Shown here: positions 15,923-22,792 of the stretch, in pieces
Layout: each line of letters begins with the position of its first letter
How positions within the stretch are numbered: position 1 is the stretch's first letter
NCBI RefSeq assembly: GCF_000381905.1
Contig: NZ_KB907279.1
Coordinates: 1-60,586, forward strand
Source: Paenibacillus fonticola DSM 21315
GTDB lineage: Bacteria > Bacillota > Bacilli > Paenibacillales > Paenibacillaceae
DNA length: 60,586 bases
Direction: 5' to 3'
Notes under the pieces: generated by a model
What the model was told of the DNA's origin: nothing
Databases searched by the model: none
What the model saw: only the letters and a program-made list of their open reading frames with translations
Made by a program: the position numbers and the translations under genes

Positions 15923-16780
15923 ATGAACCGGGAAATTAGTATATTTAAGTCTGGTGAAACTGCGTTAGAATATTCAGTTATCGGAAAGGGATTCCCTGTA
16001 TTGTTGTTTCATGGCGGCCATTCGAGTTGTCATGAGGAGTTTGGCTATCAGAGGTTGCTGGACGATGGCTATTCCATTATCACCCCTTCCCGTGCGGGAT
16101 ACGGCCATTCTTCCCCCATTACGGACTTGGAGCAGGCCTGTCGTCTCTATAAATCATTATTGGATCATCTGACCATCGACAAAGTTCATGTTATCGCGGT
16201 TTCCGCAGGAGGCCCTACCGGAATCGTGTTTTGTTCCATGTTCCCTGAAGGGATTTCCAGTTTCACGCTTCAATGTGCGGTCACGAAACCCTGGCTTGCA
16301 CCTGAGGATACAGAGTTCAAAATGGCAAGTCGTCTTTTCAAACCGGAAAATGAAAAAAGAACTTGGAAGGTCCTTGCGGCGATGAATAACCTATTTCCTA
16401 AACTTACATTCAGGATGATGGCATCTTCTTTCTCTAAACTTTCTTATTCTGAAGTTCAGAAGCGGCTTGACGACCACTACGCTGATGCGTTTCGTAGAAT
16501 GAACAATCGGCAGCGCTCTTATTCGGGTTTCTTTATTGACTTGGAACAATCCCAATGTGATTATTCTAAGGAACTGGCAGCCATTCAAGCGCCAACGTTG
16601 ATCATGCACAGTCAAAACGATAGCTCGGTACCCCTAAGTCATCCGGAAAACGCAAAAGCACTCATCCCCCATTCGGAACTATGCCTGCTTGATTCATGGG
16701 GGCATCTCTTATGGATTGGGAAGCACTCTGAAGAGTATGATCAAGCTCTTGTTTCTTTTTTATCGCGGCAGCACGGCTAG
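15923..16780 (+). CDS. Alpha/beta hydrolase
   Basis: A 285-residue hydrolase of the alpha/beta fold. VLLFHGGHSS is the oxyanion-hole HGG motif and VIAVSAGGPTG the nucleophile elbow with Ser near residue 93. IMHSQNDSSVP holds the acid Asp and LDSWGHLLW the catalytic His. GGAGATG precedes the ATG by about 8 bases. No substrate can be assigned. It stands alone between a transporter remnant and a tandem-repeat array. Confidence 0.85.
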   Translation: MNREISIFKSGETALEYSVIGKGFPVLLFHGGHSSCHEEFGYQRLLDDGYSIITPSRAGYGHSSPITDLEQACRLYKSLLDHLTIDKVHVIAVSAGGPTGIVFCSMFPEGISSFTLQCAVTKPWLAPEDTEFKMASRLFKPENEKRTWKVLAAMNNLFPKLTFRMMASSFSKLSYSEVQKRLDDHYADAFRRMNNRQRSYSGFFIDLEQSQCDYSKELAAIQAPTLIMHSQNDSSVPLSHPENAKALIPHSELCLLDSWGHLLWIGKHSEEYDQALVSFLSRQHG

Positions 16781-16836
16781 AGGCTATCACAGGTTCACCC
16801 GGCTGTGGTGAATGAAATAATTTAATCAATTTGGCA

Positions 16837-17090
16837 AACTAATAGTTGCAATAACCACCTATTTAACTTACACTGTAATTAGTTGCAATAGCACCCTATT
16901 GAACATACACCACAACTAGCTATAATAACACCCATAGAACATTCCCTCGAACTAGCTGCAATAACACCCTATTAAACATTCACTCCAACTAGCTGTAATA
17001 ACATCCTATTGAACATAAAACCCAACTAATTGCATTAACTTCCTAATTCAACACACACCCCAATTAGTTGCAATAACAACCTAATGAAGG
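16837..17090 (+). repeat. Tandem array of seven 37-base units
   Basis: Seven head-to-tail copies of AACTAGTTGCAATAACACCC followed by TATTGAACAT-CACNCC begin near 16837, 16877, 16914, 16950, 16987, 17024 and 17062. The spacing is 36-38 bases (40 for the first). Copies differ by several substitutions. There are no unique spacers, so it is not a CRISPR array. The last copy runs into the ribosome binding site of the MarR gene, so the array is this gene's promoter or leader region. Confidence 0.85.
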
Positions 17091-17100
17091 AGGAGCTAAA

Positions 17101-17574
17101 CTGAGCGAACATTGGAAAATACATTCGAATGGTAAGGACACCACGGAATCGCATGGTCATTACATCTCCGCTATTTATCGTCATATGCAGATTTTGATCT
17201 CAAGTGAGCTGGAGCCGTACCGGATCGGGGCTGGGCAGTACATTTTTCTCATGGCTATCGCATCCCGGCAGCCGACTACACAAAAGGCGCTTAGCGAGAA
17301 GCTGCTCATTGACAAGACGACGACTGCAAAGGCAATTGCAAAGTTGGAAGCAGCAGGATATGTGCGAAGAGAAGCCGATCCCGTCGATAATCGCTATCAC
17401 CTGTTATTTTTAACAGATTCGGGACGCAAGGTGGTGCCGAAAGTGCAGGAAGCACTGGGACGCGTGAAGAGCAAAACCCGTAAGGGCATAACTGACGAGG
17501 AATATGACTTGTTGTTGGGCCTGCTGAAGATCGTGCTTTACAATCTTAGCGAACAGGGGGAGATGCCAGAATGA
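17101..17574 (+). CDS. MarR-family transcriptional regulator, probable CTG start
   Basis: The frame reads LSEHWKIHSNGKDTTESHGH and on through SAIYRHMQILISSELEPYRI. That whole stretch is needed for the N-terminal dimerisation helix of MarR proteins. GAAGGAGGAGC sits 7 bases before CTG at 17101, and no ATG/GTG/TTG lies in frame before the ATG at 17185, which has no site and would cut the first helix. I therefore prefer CTG, giving 157 residues. The winged helix includes TQKALSEKLLIDKTTTAKAI and DPVDNRYHLLFLT. It overlaps the next gene by 4 bases (ATGA) and probably controls it. Confidence 0.8.
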   Translation: MSEHWKIHSNGKDTTESHGHYISAIYRHMQILISSELEPYRIGAGQYIFLMAIASRQPTTQKALSEKLLIDKTTTAKAIAKLEAAGYVRREADPVDNRYHLLFLTDSGRKVVPKVQEALGRVKSKTRKGITDEEYDLLLGLLKIVLYNLSEQGEMPE

Positions 17575-17891
17575 ACGCTAACGGAGGGGAGCGGTTAACC
17601 GAAGAGCTGCTTTCTTGGGCGGGGGTAACAATCCATCCTCATCGTTTTGGAGGCGTGGAGTTTCAGTACAGTCACAAGGAGATTGGACATCTTCATGGCG
17701 TTTTTCTGTTTGATCTATCCGTAACGAAGTCAGAGCACGACCGATGGATTGAAGAAGGAAAAGCTAGTGTCCATCATATGTATCCCCATTCAAATTGGCT
17801 GTCCGTGTATTTAAATACTGGACTGGATGTTGATCACGCGATTGAAATCGCTCGTTCCAAGTACGATCAAATGATCCTGAGGAGGGTGTAA
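17571..17891 (+). CDS. DUF5519 (luciferase-like) protein
   Basis: A 106-residue protein coupled to the MarR gene by an ATGA overlap. GVEFQYSHKEIGHLHGV, then VHHMYPHSNWLSVYL and a final helix DVDHAIEIARSKYD fit the small DUF5519 family, in which G-H-L-H-G and H-H-x-x-P-x-S-x-W are the conserved parts. The biochemical role of the family is not established. It is cytosolic, with no signal peptide. Confidence 0.7.
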   Translation: MNANGGERLTEELLSWAGVTIHPHRFGGVEFQYSHKEIGHLHGVFLFDLSVTKSEHDRWIEEGKASVHHMYPHSNWLSVYLNTGLDVDHAIEIARSKYDQMILRRV

Positions 17892-17894
17892 GTC

Positions 17895-18263
17895 ATGCTG
17901 GCATTACCGTTTATCGCAGTGGATAACTGCAAAGACGAAATCAAGCACTATCAAAGCATTTTTGGCGGCAGAATTGAGATTTTGCGCAAGCAGGGAGAAG
18001 AGGTGCTTAATGCGGATTTGCATGTGGAAGGGGCTACGCTGAAGTTTGCCGACACGCAGTCGTCAAAACCGGAGCAGATAGGCGATTACGTAAGAGTATT
18101 TCTAAAAATGGATACGCAAGAGAAGTTCCATAGAATCTTTGACGGATTAGCTGTCGGCGGGACGATCATTGCTGAAGCATACGAAGCACCGTTTAACGGA
18201 CTGCTGGCCATTGTGACCGACCGTAACGGCGTATGCTGGGTGTTATCCTACTATCGAAGCTAA
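17895..18263 (+). CDS. VOC-family (glyoxalase-like) protein
   Basis: A 122-residue vicinal-oxygen-chelate protein, four bases after the DUF5519 gene. FIAVDNCKDEIKHYQSIFGG is the first beta-alpha-beta unit, DLHVEGATLKFAD the strand with a usual metal ligand position, and GLLAIVTDRNGVCWVLSY the last strand. It is closest in look to the PhnB/YjdN-like group. The activity cannot be predicted. It ends the MarR-DUF5519-VOC operon. Confidence 0.8.
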   Translation: MLALPFIAVDNCKDEIKHYQSIFGGRIEILRKQGEEVLNADLHVEGATLKFADTQSSKPEQIGDYVRVFLKMDTQEKFHRIFDGLAVGGTIIAEAYEAPFNGLLAIVTDRNGVCWVLSYYRS

Positions 18264-18380
18264 CAGGAACGAATTTGTGGGCAAAAGCGATGCTCAAGCG
18301 CTGTCTCGAAAGATGCTTGTCAGCCGGTTGGCAGTGTCGACTTATCTACATTTCTTGGCGAAAAAAGTTTTATTCAAAAA

Positions 18381-18429
18381 AAAGACGCTGCCTTTCAGCA
18401 AAGTAATCTGCTGTTGGGGCAGCGTCTTT
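18381..18429. terminator. Bidirectional terminator
   Basis: AAAGACGCTGCC pairs with GGCAGCGTCTTT, extended inside by CAGCA/TGCTG. An A-run on the left and TTTAGT on the right let it act on both strands, ending the VOC operon and the SDR gene. Confidence 0.85.
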
Positions 18430-18439
18430 AGTAATTAAG

Positions 18440-19204
18440 TTATAAGTGTGATCCTCCACTTGTGTCGATGCATTGGCCGGTGATCCAACGGCTTTCCGGG
18501 GAGGCTAGAAATGCTGCAACATCTGCAATATCTAACGGTTCTCCCCATCTTCCGAAAATCGAATATTCGGCACCGAATTTATTAGCAGAAGGATCCTGCA
18601 ACATTGCTGAGTTCATGTCCGTGGCAACGAATCCAGGCTGTATGGCATTGATTGTAATCCCGCGAGGTCCTAGTTGATTGGATAATGCTAGTGTGAGCGT
18701 GTTAATTGCTCCCTTGCTCATGCTATAAGCAGGAATGCCAGGCAGGGAAATTCTTGTTACAGCGGATGACAGGTTAATAATTCGCCCTTCGTCCCGCAAA
18801 CGCTGAAGAGCTTGCTGGATCAGAAAAAACGGTACTTTCACATTAATCTGCATGATTTCATCAAAGGCTTGTTCCGTAGTCTCTTCAATGGATGCCGGCA
18901 AGCCGATCCCAGCGTTATTTACAAGAATGTCAAAGTGATTGTTCCCCGTGCGGCTATATAACGCTTCATCCAATGTCTCATAAAGAGCCGTCACACTATC
19001 TGCTGAGCCAAGTTCCCTTCCCAGGGTGAATGCCTCCCCTCCATTGTGCTCAATCTCGCGAACGACTTCTTCTGCGAAATCCCGATTTTTGCCATAATGT
19101 ACAGCTACTAAAGCGCCTTCTTGCCCCAAACGCAGCGCGATAGCACGTCCAATCCCCCGGCTCGCTCCTGTAACAAGAGCAACCTTTCCACTTAGTTTTT
19201 TCAT
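18440..19204 (-). CDS. Short-chain dehydrogenase/reductase
   Basis: A 254-residue classical SDR. TGASRGIGRAIALRLG is the NAD(P)-binding Gly motif (residues 13-28), ILVNNAGIG the structural NNAG, and NLSSAVTRISLPGIPAYSMS holds the Ser and Tyr-x-x-x-Lys of the catalytic tetrad. GITINAIQPGFVATDM and RWITGQCIDTSGG close the fold in the usual way. HYGKNRD after strand two points to NADP. The substrate is unknown. The gene is monocistronic and ends at the shared terminator. Confidence 0.9.
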   Translation of the reverse strand: MKKLSGKVALVTGASRGIGRAIALRLGQEGALVAVHYGKNRDFAEEVVREIEHNGGEAFTLGRELGSADSVTALYETLDEALYSRTGNNHFDILVNNAGIGLPASIEETTEQAFDEIMQINVKVPFFLIQQALQRLRDEGRIINLSSAVTRISLPGIPAYSMSKGAINTLTLALSNQLGPRGITINAIQPGFVATDMNSAMLQDPSANKFGAEYSIFGRWGEPLDIADVAAFLASPESRWITGQCIDTSGGSHL

Positions 19205-19385
19205 ATTTTATCAGCTCCTCCTCTTATTTCATTTTCAGTTATAGCACAGCAGGGATTTCGAAATGTTGCTCCTATATTCCCATGCTCTAGTACAGTAAGA
19301 GGAGGTTTGACGGACTCAACGTATATAGTAAATGTCGGGAATTATAGTAAAGCCGGAAATCCGCATCAGACGGAAATTTTGACGC

Positions 19386-19470
19386 TTTGACAAGTCATTG
19401 ATCGGCAGGCTGTTGCGGTTCCATTTGGACTTTTCTTTCAACGGCTTGCAAACAAAACCTTCAGAAGGTG
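19386..19470 (+). repeat. Dispersed intergenic repeat, partial copy
   Basis: TTTGACAA, GGCAGGCTGTTGCGG, TTTGGACTTTTCTTTCAACGG and CTTGCAAACAAAACC align with the central part of 4750-4915. TTTGACAA and TTTCAA can pair. No gene is supported in 19205-19600. Confidence 0.6.
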
Positions 19471-19740
19471 GGGTCATGGAGTCCAAAATCGACGGATACA
19501 GGGTTAAGATCAGACGTATCAACGGTCAAGTCGGCTGCTGACAAACCTCATATGACACACGCATTATCCACCTGCTTACCTGTTGATCTGTGCCCATCTG
19601 TTGATCTGTATGATTTTTCGTATACAATTTTCGAAATAAACACTAAACGGTAAATTCTATCTGATTTTTCATACAGATTCATCCTTTTTGCCTGCTCAGC
19701 GTAGATTCTATATGAATTTTCATACACAATCACACGATGA

Positions 19741-19885
19741 CTATCGAGTCTTTCGAGTCTTTCGAGTCTTTCGAATCTATCGAGTCTATCGAGTCTATCG
19801 ATCAATTGATCAATTTGAATCAAGCAAATCAAGCGAATCAATTCAATCAAGCAATTCAATTGATTCAATCAAGCGAATCAAGCGA
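19741..19885 (+). repeat. TCGAGTCTT minisatellite and AATCAAGC repeats of copy B
   Basis: Six or more copies of TCGAGTCTT / TCGAGTCTA (9-base period) are followed by a run of AATCAAGC, AATTCAATC and AATCAAGCG units. The equivalent stretch of copy C (21033-21190) has more TCGAGTCTT units. Open frames across it give FRVFRVF-type repeats on one strand and LERLERLD-type on the other. These are by-products of the repeat. Confidence 0.8.
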
Positions 19886-19903
19886 ATCCATCAAACCCGG
19901 CGC

Positions 19904-20587
19904 TCAAACCAAATCCGGACTTTGGATGGAACCGACATATTCGTAGTAGATGACCCGCCCAGACACTCCTCTTGCTACGGCTCTAAACTTTCCCTTCTCC
20001 ACTAATAAGCGGCAATATTTAATGACCGTCATCGTGTGCAATTCCAGTTCCCTTGCCGCCTCGGTTGGGCGAATGACACGATTGTGGCGAATTGCTGCCC
20101 GCATTAAATCTCGTTCGATTTTGGAATAAGATCTAGCAACGGTTCTTTTAACACCAAACTCCGCCGCCAGATATGGGGATAGAGAATTCCGCAATGCAGA
20201 AAGGATGAACGAAGGATTTTCCTTCAACTCATCCAAAGAGATGTAGTAGACCGAACAGTCTTGGGCTTGAAGAAAAAGTCCCCGGTTTAAATCTCTTCGA
20301 TACTTGGTTCGGTCCGTACCGTGGGAGCCAAAGTCCATAATTTCAAAAATAATACGTATCGACCCTATAACCCACATAAAATCCACAAAATAGAGTCGTC
20401 CCCGCCAGTCCCTAACTTCATATTCAGGATGCAATCCATGAAAATGTCCAACCAACGGCCACCATATTTGCTCAACGAACAAACGATTTCCATAACCATG
20501 ACCGCGTTTTAGAGCATCAAGACGCTCCCCTCTTCTTCGTCTATAATGACCGCTTAGCCATTTATCCTGTTCTACTTGGAAACTCAT
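19904..20587 (-). CDS. Putative PD-(D/E)XK nuclease fused to a helix-turn-helix
   Basis: A 227-residue protein starting MSFQVEQDKWLSGHY; GGGAGG lies 6 bases before the ATG at 20585-20587. The N-terminal part (about 25-140) has an acidic helix (LFVEQIWWPL, Glu40), strand YFVDFMW (Asp69), strand IIFEIMDFGSH (Glu82, Asp85, His89), then DRTKYRRDLNR and VYYISLDEL. This order matches DUF559/Vsr-like endonuclease folds. The C-terminal part (about 155-205) has IRPTEAARELELHTMTVIKY, a helix-turn-helix. No established function is known to me. The gene lies within a repeated element whose neighbour copy C is an internal deletion of it. Confidence 0.65.
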   Translation of the reverse strand: MSFQVEQDKWLSGHYRRRRGERLDALKRGHGYGNRLFVEQIWWPLVGHFHGLHPEYEVRDWRGRLYFVDFMWVIGSIRIIFEIMDFGSHGTDRTKYRRDLNRGLFLQAQDCSVYYISLDELKENPSFILSALRNSLSPYLAAEFGVKRTVARSYSKIERDLMRAAIRHNRVIRPTEAARELELHTMTVIKYCRLLVEKGKFRAVARGVSGRVIYYEYVGSIQSPDLV

Positions 20588-20624
20588 TTCCTGCCTCCCG
20601 CCTTCACATTTTCGTTCTAACAGA

Positions 20625-20669
20625 CATAAAAAAGCCCGACTCCTCTCCGGTATAGAAAGGAAGCCGGGC
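20625..20669 (-). terminator. Terminator-like hairpin ahead of the nuclease-like gene
   Basis: On the minus strand CCGGGC...GCCCG folds with an internal CTTCCT/AGGAGT pairing and is followed by TTTTTT. It lies about 40 bases upstream of that strand's gene start, and no minus-strand gene precedes it. It is either a leftover terminator or an attenuator of the nuclease-like gene. Confidence 0.55.
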
Positions 20670-20895
20670 ATGCTTTGCCGCTGAGCTGCTATATGATATT
20701 CATAGTGTGCCACAAAGTTTCAGGGAGTGCAACAAGATAAGGGAACCGATGCAGCGCCTATTGTTCCGTACATTTGAAATTTGCTTGCCGCGTTGGGCAC
20801 AGGTTTGTGGCTGTGATTTGGTTGCCTGTTAGTAGGCTTTTGCAGCCCTCTTTGGTTTTTTTTGTGCCTCGCTTCCACAAATCTAGTGAGCTTCA

Positions 20896-21340
20896 TTGAT
20901 CTGTATGATTTTTCGCATACAATTATCGAAATAAACGCTAAATGATAAATTCTATTTGATTTTTCATACAGATTCGCCCATTTTTCCTTTTCAACGTAAA
21001 TTCTATATGAATTTTCATACACAATCACACGATGACTTTCGAGTCTTTCGAGTCTTTCGAGTCTTTCGAGACTTTCGAATCTATCGAGTTTTTCGAGTTT
21101 TTCGAATCTTTCGAGTCTTTCGAGTCTTTCGAGACTTTCGAGACTTTCGAATCAATTGAATCAAGCAAATCAAGAAATCAATCGAATCCATCAAACCCAG
21201 CGCTCAAACCAAATCTGGACTTTGGATGGAACCGACATATTCGTAGTAGACAGCGCCCCCTCTTCTTCATCTTAGACGATCGCTTATCCATTTATCCTGT
21301 CCTGTTCTACTTGGAAACTCATTTCCTGCCTCCCGCCTTC
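20896..21340. mobile_element. Internally deleted derivative of the nuclease/HTH element (copy C)
   Basis: Left part: the same palindromes, TCGAGTCTT minisatellite and AATCAAGC repeats as copy B. Then TTTGGATGGAACCGACATAT and TCGTAGTAGA, the last codons of the B gene. The sequence then jumps to CCCTCTTCTTC and the first codons of that gene (TACTTGGAAACTCATTTCC) and stops matching at CCTCCCGCCTTC. About 570 bases (B positions 19951-20520) are missing. Autonomous element plus internally deleted copy is the pattern by which MITE-like derivatives arise. No intact gene remains. Confidence 0.7.
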
Positions 21341-21508
21341 GGCAAGGCATTAAACTATATTGCCCCGCGCTCTGTATCGAACGAATAAATCCCATCTTTA
21401 TTCCTATGATGAACCATAGTATCCATCATTCTCCTTTTCTGTTTGCTGCAAATGTTATACGATAAAACTTGAATGATTAAAAATTGAAATAATGAGGAGG
21501 ATGATGAA

Positions 21509-22093
21509 ATGACAATTAAAGAAGAATTAAAGGGTAAGAACATCCTTGTTCCAGAAAATCCGGTATCTAATTTTTTGTTCAATAACACTAGGTCGGCTCT
21601 ATTGTGGTTAGTGATTCGGTTATATTTAGGCTATGCCTGGTTAAACGCAGGATGGCACAAAGTAACAAGCGATCAATGGGTAGGCAGCGATGCGGGTGCA
21701 GCGCTGACGGGATTCGTTAAAGGGGCGATGGGCAAAGCGGCGGAAGGCAAGGACGTCACGGGGTGGTATGCGACATTTTTGGAAAATATGGTCCTGCCCA
21801 ATGCGACGCTGTTCTCCTACTTCGTTGCTTTTGGTGAAGTGCTCGTGGGCCTAGGCCTGATTCTTGGCTTACTGACGGGTATCGCCGCCTTCTTCGGCGC
21901 CTTCATGAACGCAAGCTTTCTGTTCGCTGGAACTTTGAGTACAAATCCGCTGTTGTTCATACTCGCGACCTGGATTGTACTGGCCTGGAAGGTGGCTGGA
22001 TGGTACGGGCTGGATAGATGGGCGCTGCCTCTTCTCGGGACACCGTGGAGCAACCGTCACCGCAATAAGAGCAAGCAATCGGCTTCAACCTAA
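21509..22093 (+). CDS. DoxX-family membrane protein
   Basis: A 194-residue protein with AATGAGGAGGATGATGAA before the ATG. After a soluble N-terminus it has four membrane segments: LLWLVIRLYLGYAWLNAGWH, LFSYFVAFGEVLVGLGLILG, IAAFFGAFMNASFLFAG and LLFILATWIVLAWKVAGWYG. The family pattern W-L-x-A-G-x-x-K and F-x-E-x-x-V-G-x-x-L-x-L-G is visible. DoxX proteins include the membrane subunit of thiosulfate:quinone oxidoreductase, but most have no known role. A terminator-like hairpin follows. Confidence 0.85.
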   Translation: MTIKEELKGKNILVPENPVSNFLFNNTRSALLWLVIRLYLGYAWLNAGWHKVTSDQWVGSDAGAALTGFVKGAMGKAAEGKDVTGWYATFLENMVLPNATLFSYFVAFGEVLVGLGLILGLLTGIAAFFGAFMNASFLFAGTLSTNPLLFILATWIVLAWKVAGWYGLDRWALPLLGTPWSNRHRNKSKQSAST

Positions 22094-22168
22094 GTTAGGT
22101 ACGACGGTACGACGGTAGCTGGGTCTAACTTTATCGATCATTGAATTATGATGTTTGCGGGCTGTAGC

Positions 22169-22202
22169 AGGCTGTCAATTGGCGGTCTCTGCAGCCTTTT
22201 TT
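22169..22202 (+). terminator. Probable terminator after the DoxX gene
   Basis: AGGCTG pairs with CAGCCT around a 17-base loop and is followed by TTTTTT. The stem lies in a block related to the GGCTGT repeats seen elsewhere in the window. Confidence 0.55.
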
Positions 22203-22287
22203 GTGTTTTCCAAATATTAACTAACGTCGATGATTTTCCGATATATTCTAAAGAGCTCCAAATTATTCGAGGAAGAAGGAATTAAAA

Positions 22288-22668
22288 ATGAATTTACAGC
22301 CCTTATCATTTTCTGCGAATGCCAACCAGGCTAAATCGTCATCCAGAATGGAACAGCTGATGCAAATAGCCCAAAGCGGCGCATCAGATGCTGAGAAAAA
22401 AATGATGGTCAAAAATATGCAAAAGCAAATGGAAGGCGAGAATATGAATACCCTATTGGCTCATATTCCGGAAATAAAAGACAATGCGAAACCTCAACAG
22501 AAAGAAGCTCAATCGGGAAGCGAAGAAACGACGAACGAGCATGGAGATACGGTCGAAATTTCGCAAGCCGCCATGCAGCATTATGAACAGGCTGAAATGA
22601 GCGGCGCTGCTTCAGGGGGATCGCCGGCTGCCGCTCCCTCTGCTGTATCTCATGGCGCAGCAGAGTAA
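22288..22668 (+). CDS. Hypothetical protein, Gln/Ala/Met-rich (126 aa)
   Basis: A soluble, low-complexity protein starting MNLQPLSFSANANQAKSSSR with GAAGAAGGAATTAAAA before the ATG. The first half is a helix rich in Met and Lys (EKKMMVKNMQKQMEGENMN). The second half is Ser/Ala/Gly/Glu-rich and probably disordered. There is no signal peptide, and no family is recognised. A terminator follows within 45 bases. Confidence 0.6.
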   Translation: MNLQPLSFSANANQAKSSSRMEQLMQIAQSGASDAEKKMMVKNMQKQMEGENMNTLLAHIPEIKDNAKPQQKEAQSGSEETTNEHGDTVEISQAAMQHYEQAEMSGAASGGSPAAAPSAVSHGAAE

Positions 22669-22709
22669 AGCCTTTTCCCGCAGCCCTAGCCAAATGAGTC
22701 CGGCTATAG

Positions 22710-22735
22710 AAAAACCCGTTTTTAGCGGGATTTTT
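22710..22735 (+). terminator. Intrinsic terminator
   Basis: AAAAACCCG pairs with CGGGATTTTT around TTTTTAG, ending the 22288-22668 gene. Confidence 0.75.
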
Positions 22736-22792
22736 CTAACATAAATGTAAAAGCTGACTGCTTCAAACCTATTTTATTTAGGAGGGATGTTT

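Larger units (their letters stand above)
19601..20605. mobile_element. Nuclease/HTH-encoding repeat element (copy B)
   Basis: About 1.0 kb. In order: three imperfect palindromes about 47-50 bases apart (around TGTATGATTTTTCGTATACA, TCTGATTTTTCATACAGA, TATATGAATTTTCATACA), a TCGAGTCTT minisatellite, AATCAAGC repeats, then the minus-strand gene 19904-20587. Copy C at 20896-21340 has the same left part and the same right end but lacks about 570 bases of the gene; copy A at 15484 keeps only the palindromes. Similarity between B and C stops at CCTCCCGCCTTC on the right and TTGATCTGTATG on the left. No terminal inverted repeats or target duplications are visible, so classification as mobile is inference from copy number and the deletion derivative. 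Confidence 0.6.

Noticed and set aside
16837..17090. CRISPR array
   Set aside because: The repeats are contiguous and degenerate with no unique spacers and there are no cas genes; it is a plain tandem array. The same holds for 25890-26025 and the TCGAG tract at 19741.
19601..20605. Classical DDE transposon with terminal inverted repeats
   Set aside because: Neither end shows an inverted repeat or target duplication and the encoded protein lacks a DDE pattern.
19688..21159. Open frames with FRVFRVF, YEKSYRIY or SFESFES repeats
   Set aside because: They are translations of the minisatellite and palindromes on both strands, without ribosome binding sites, and differ between copies.
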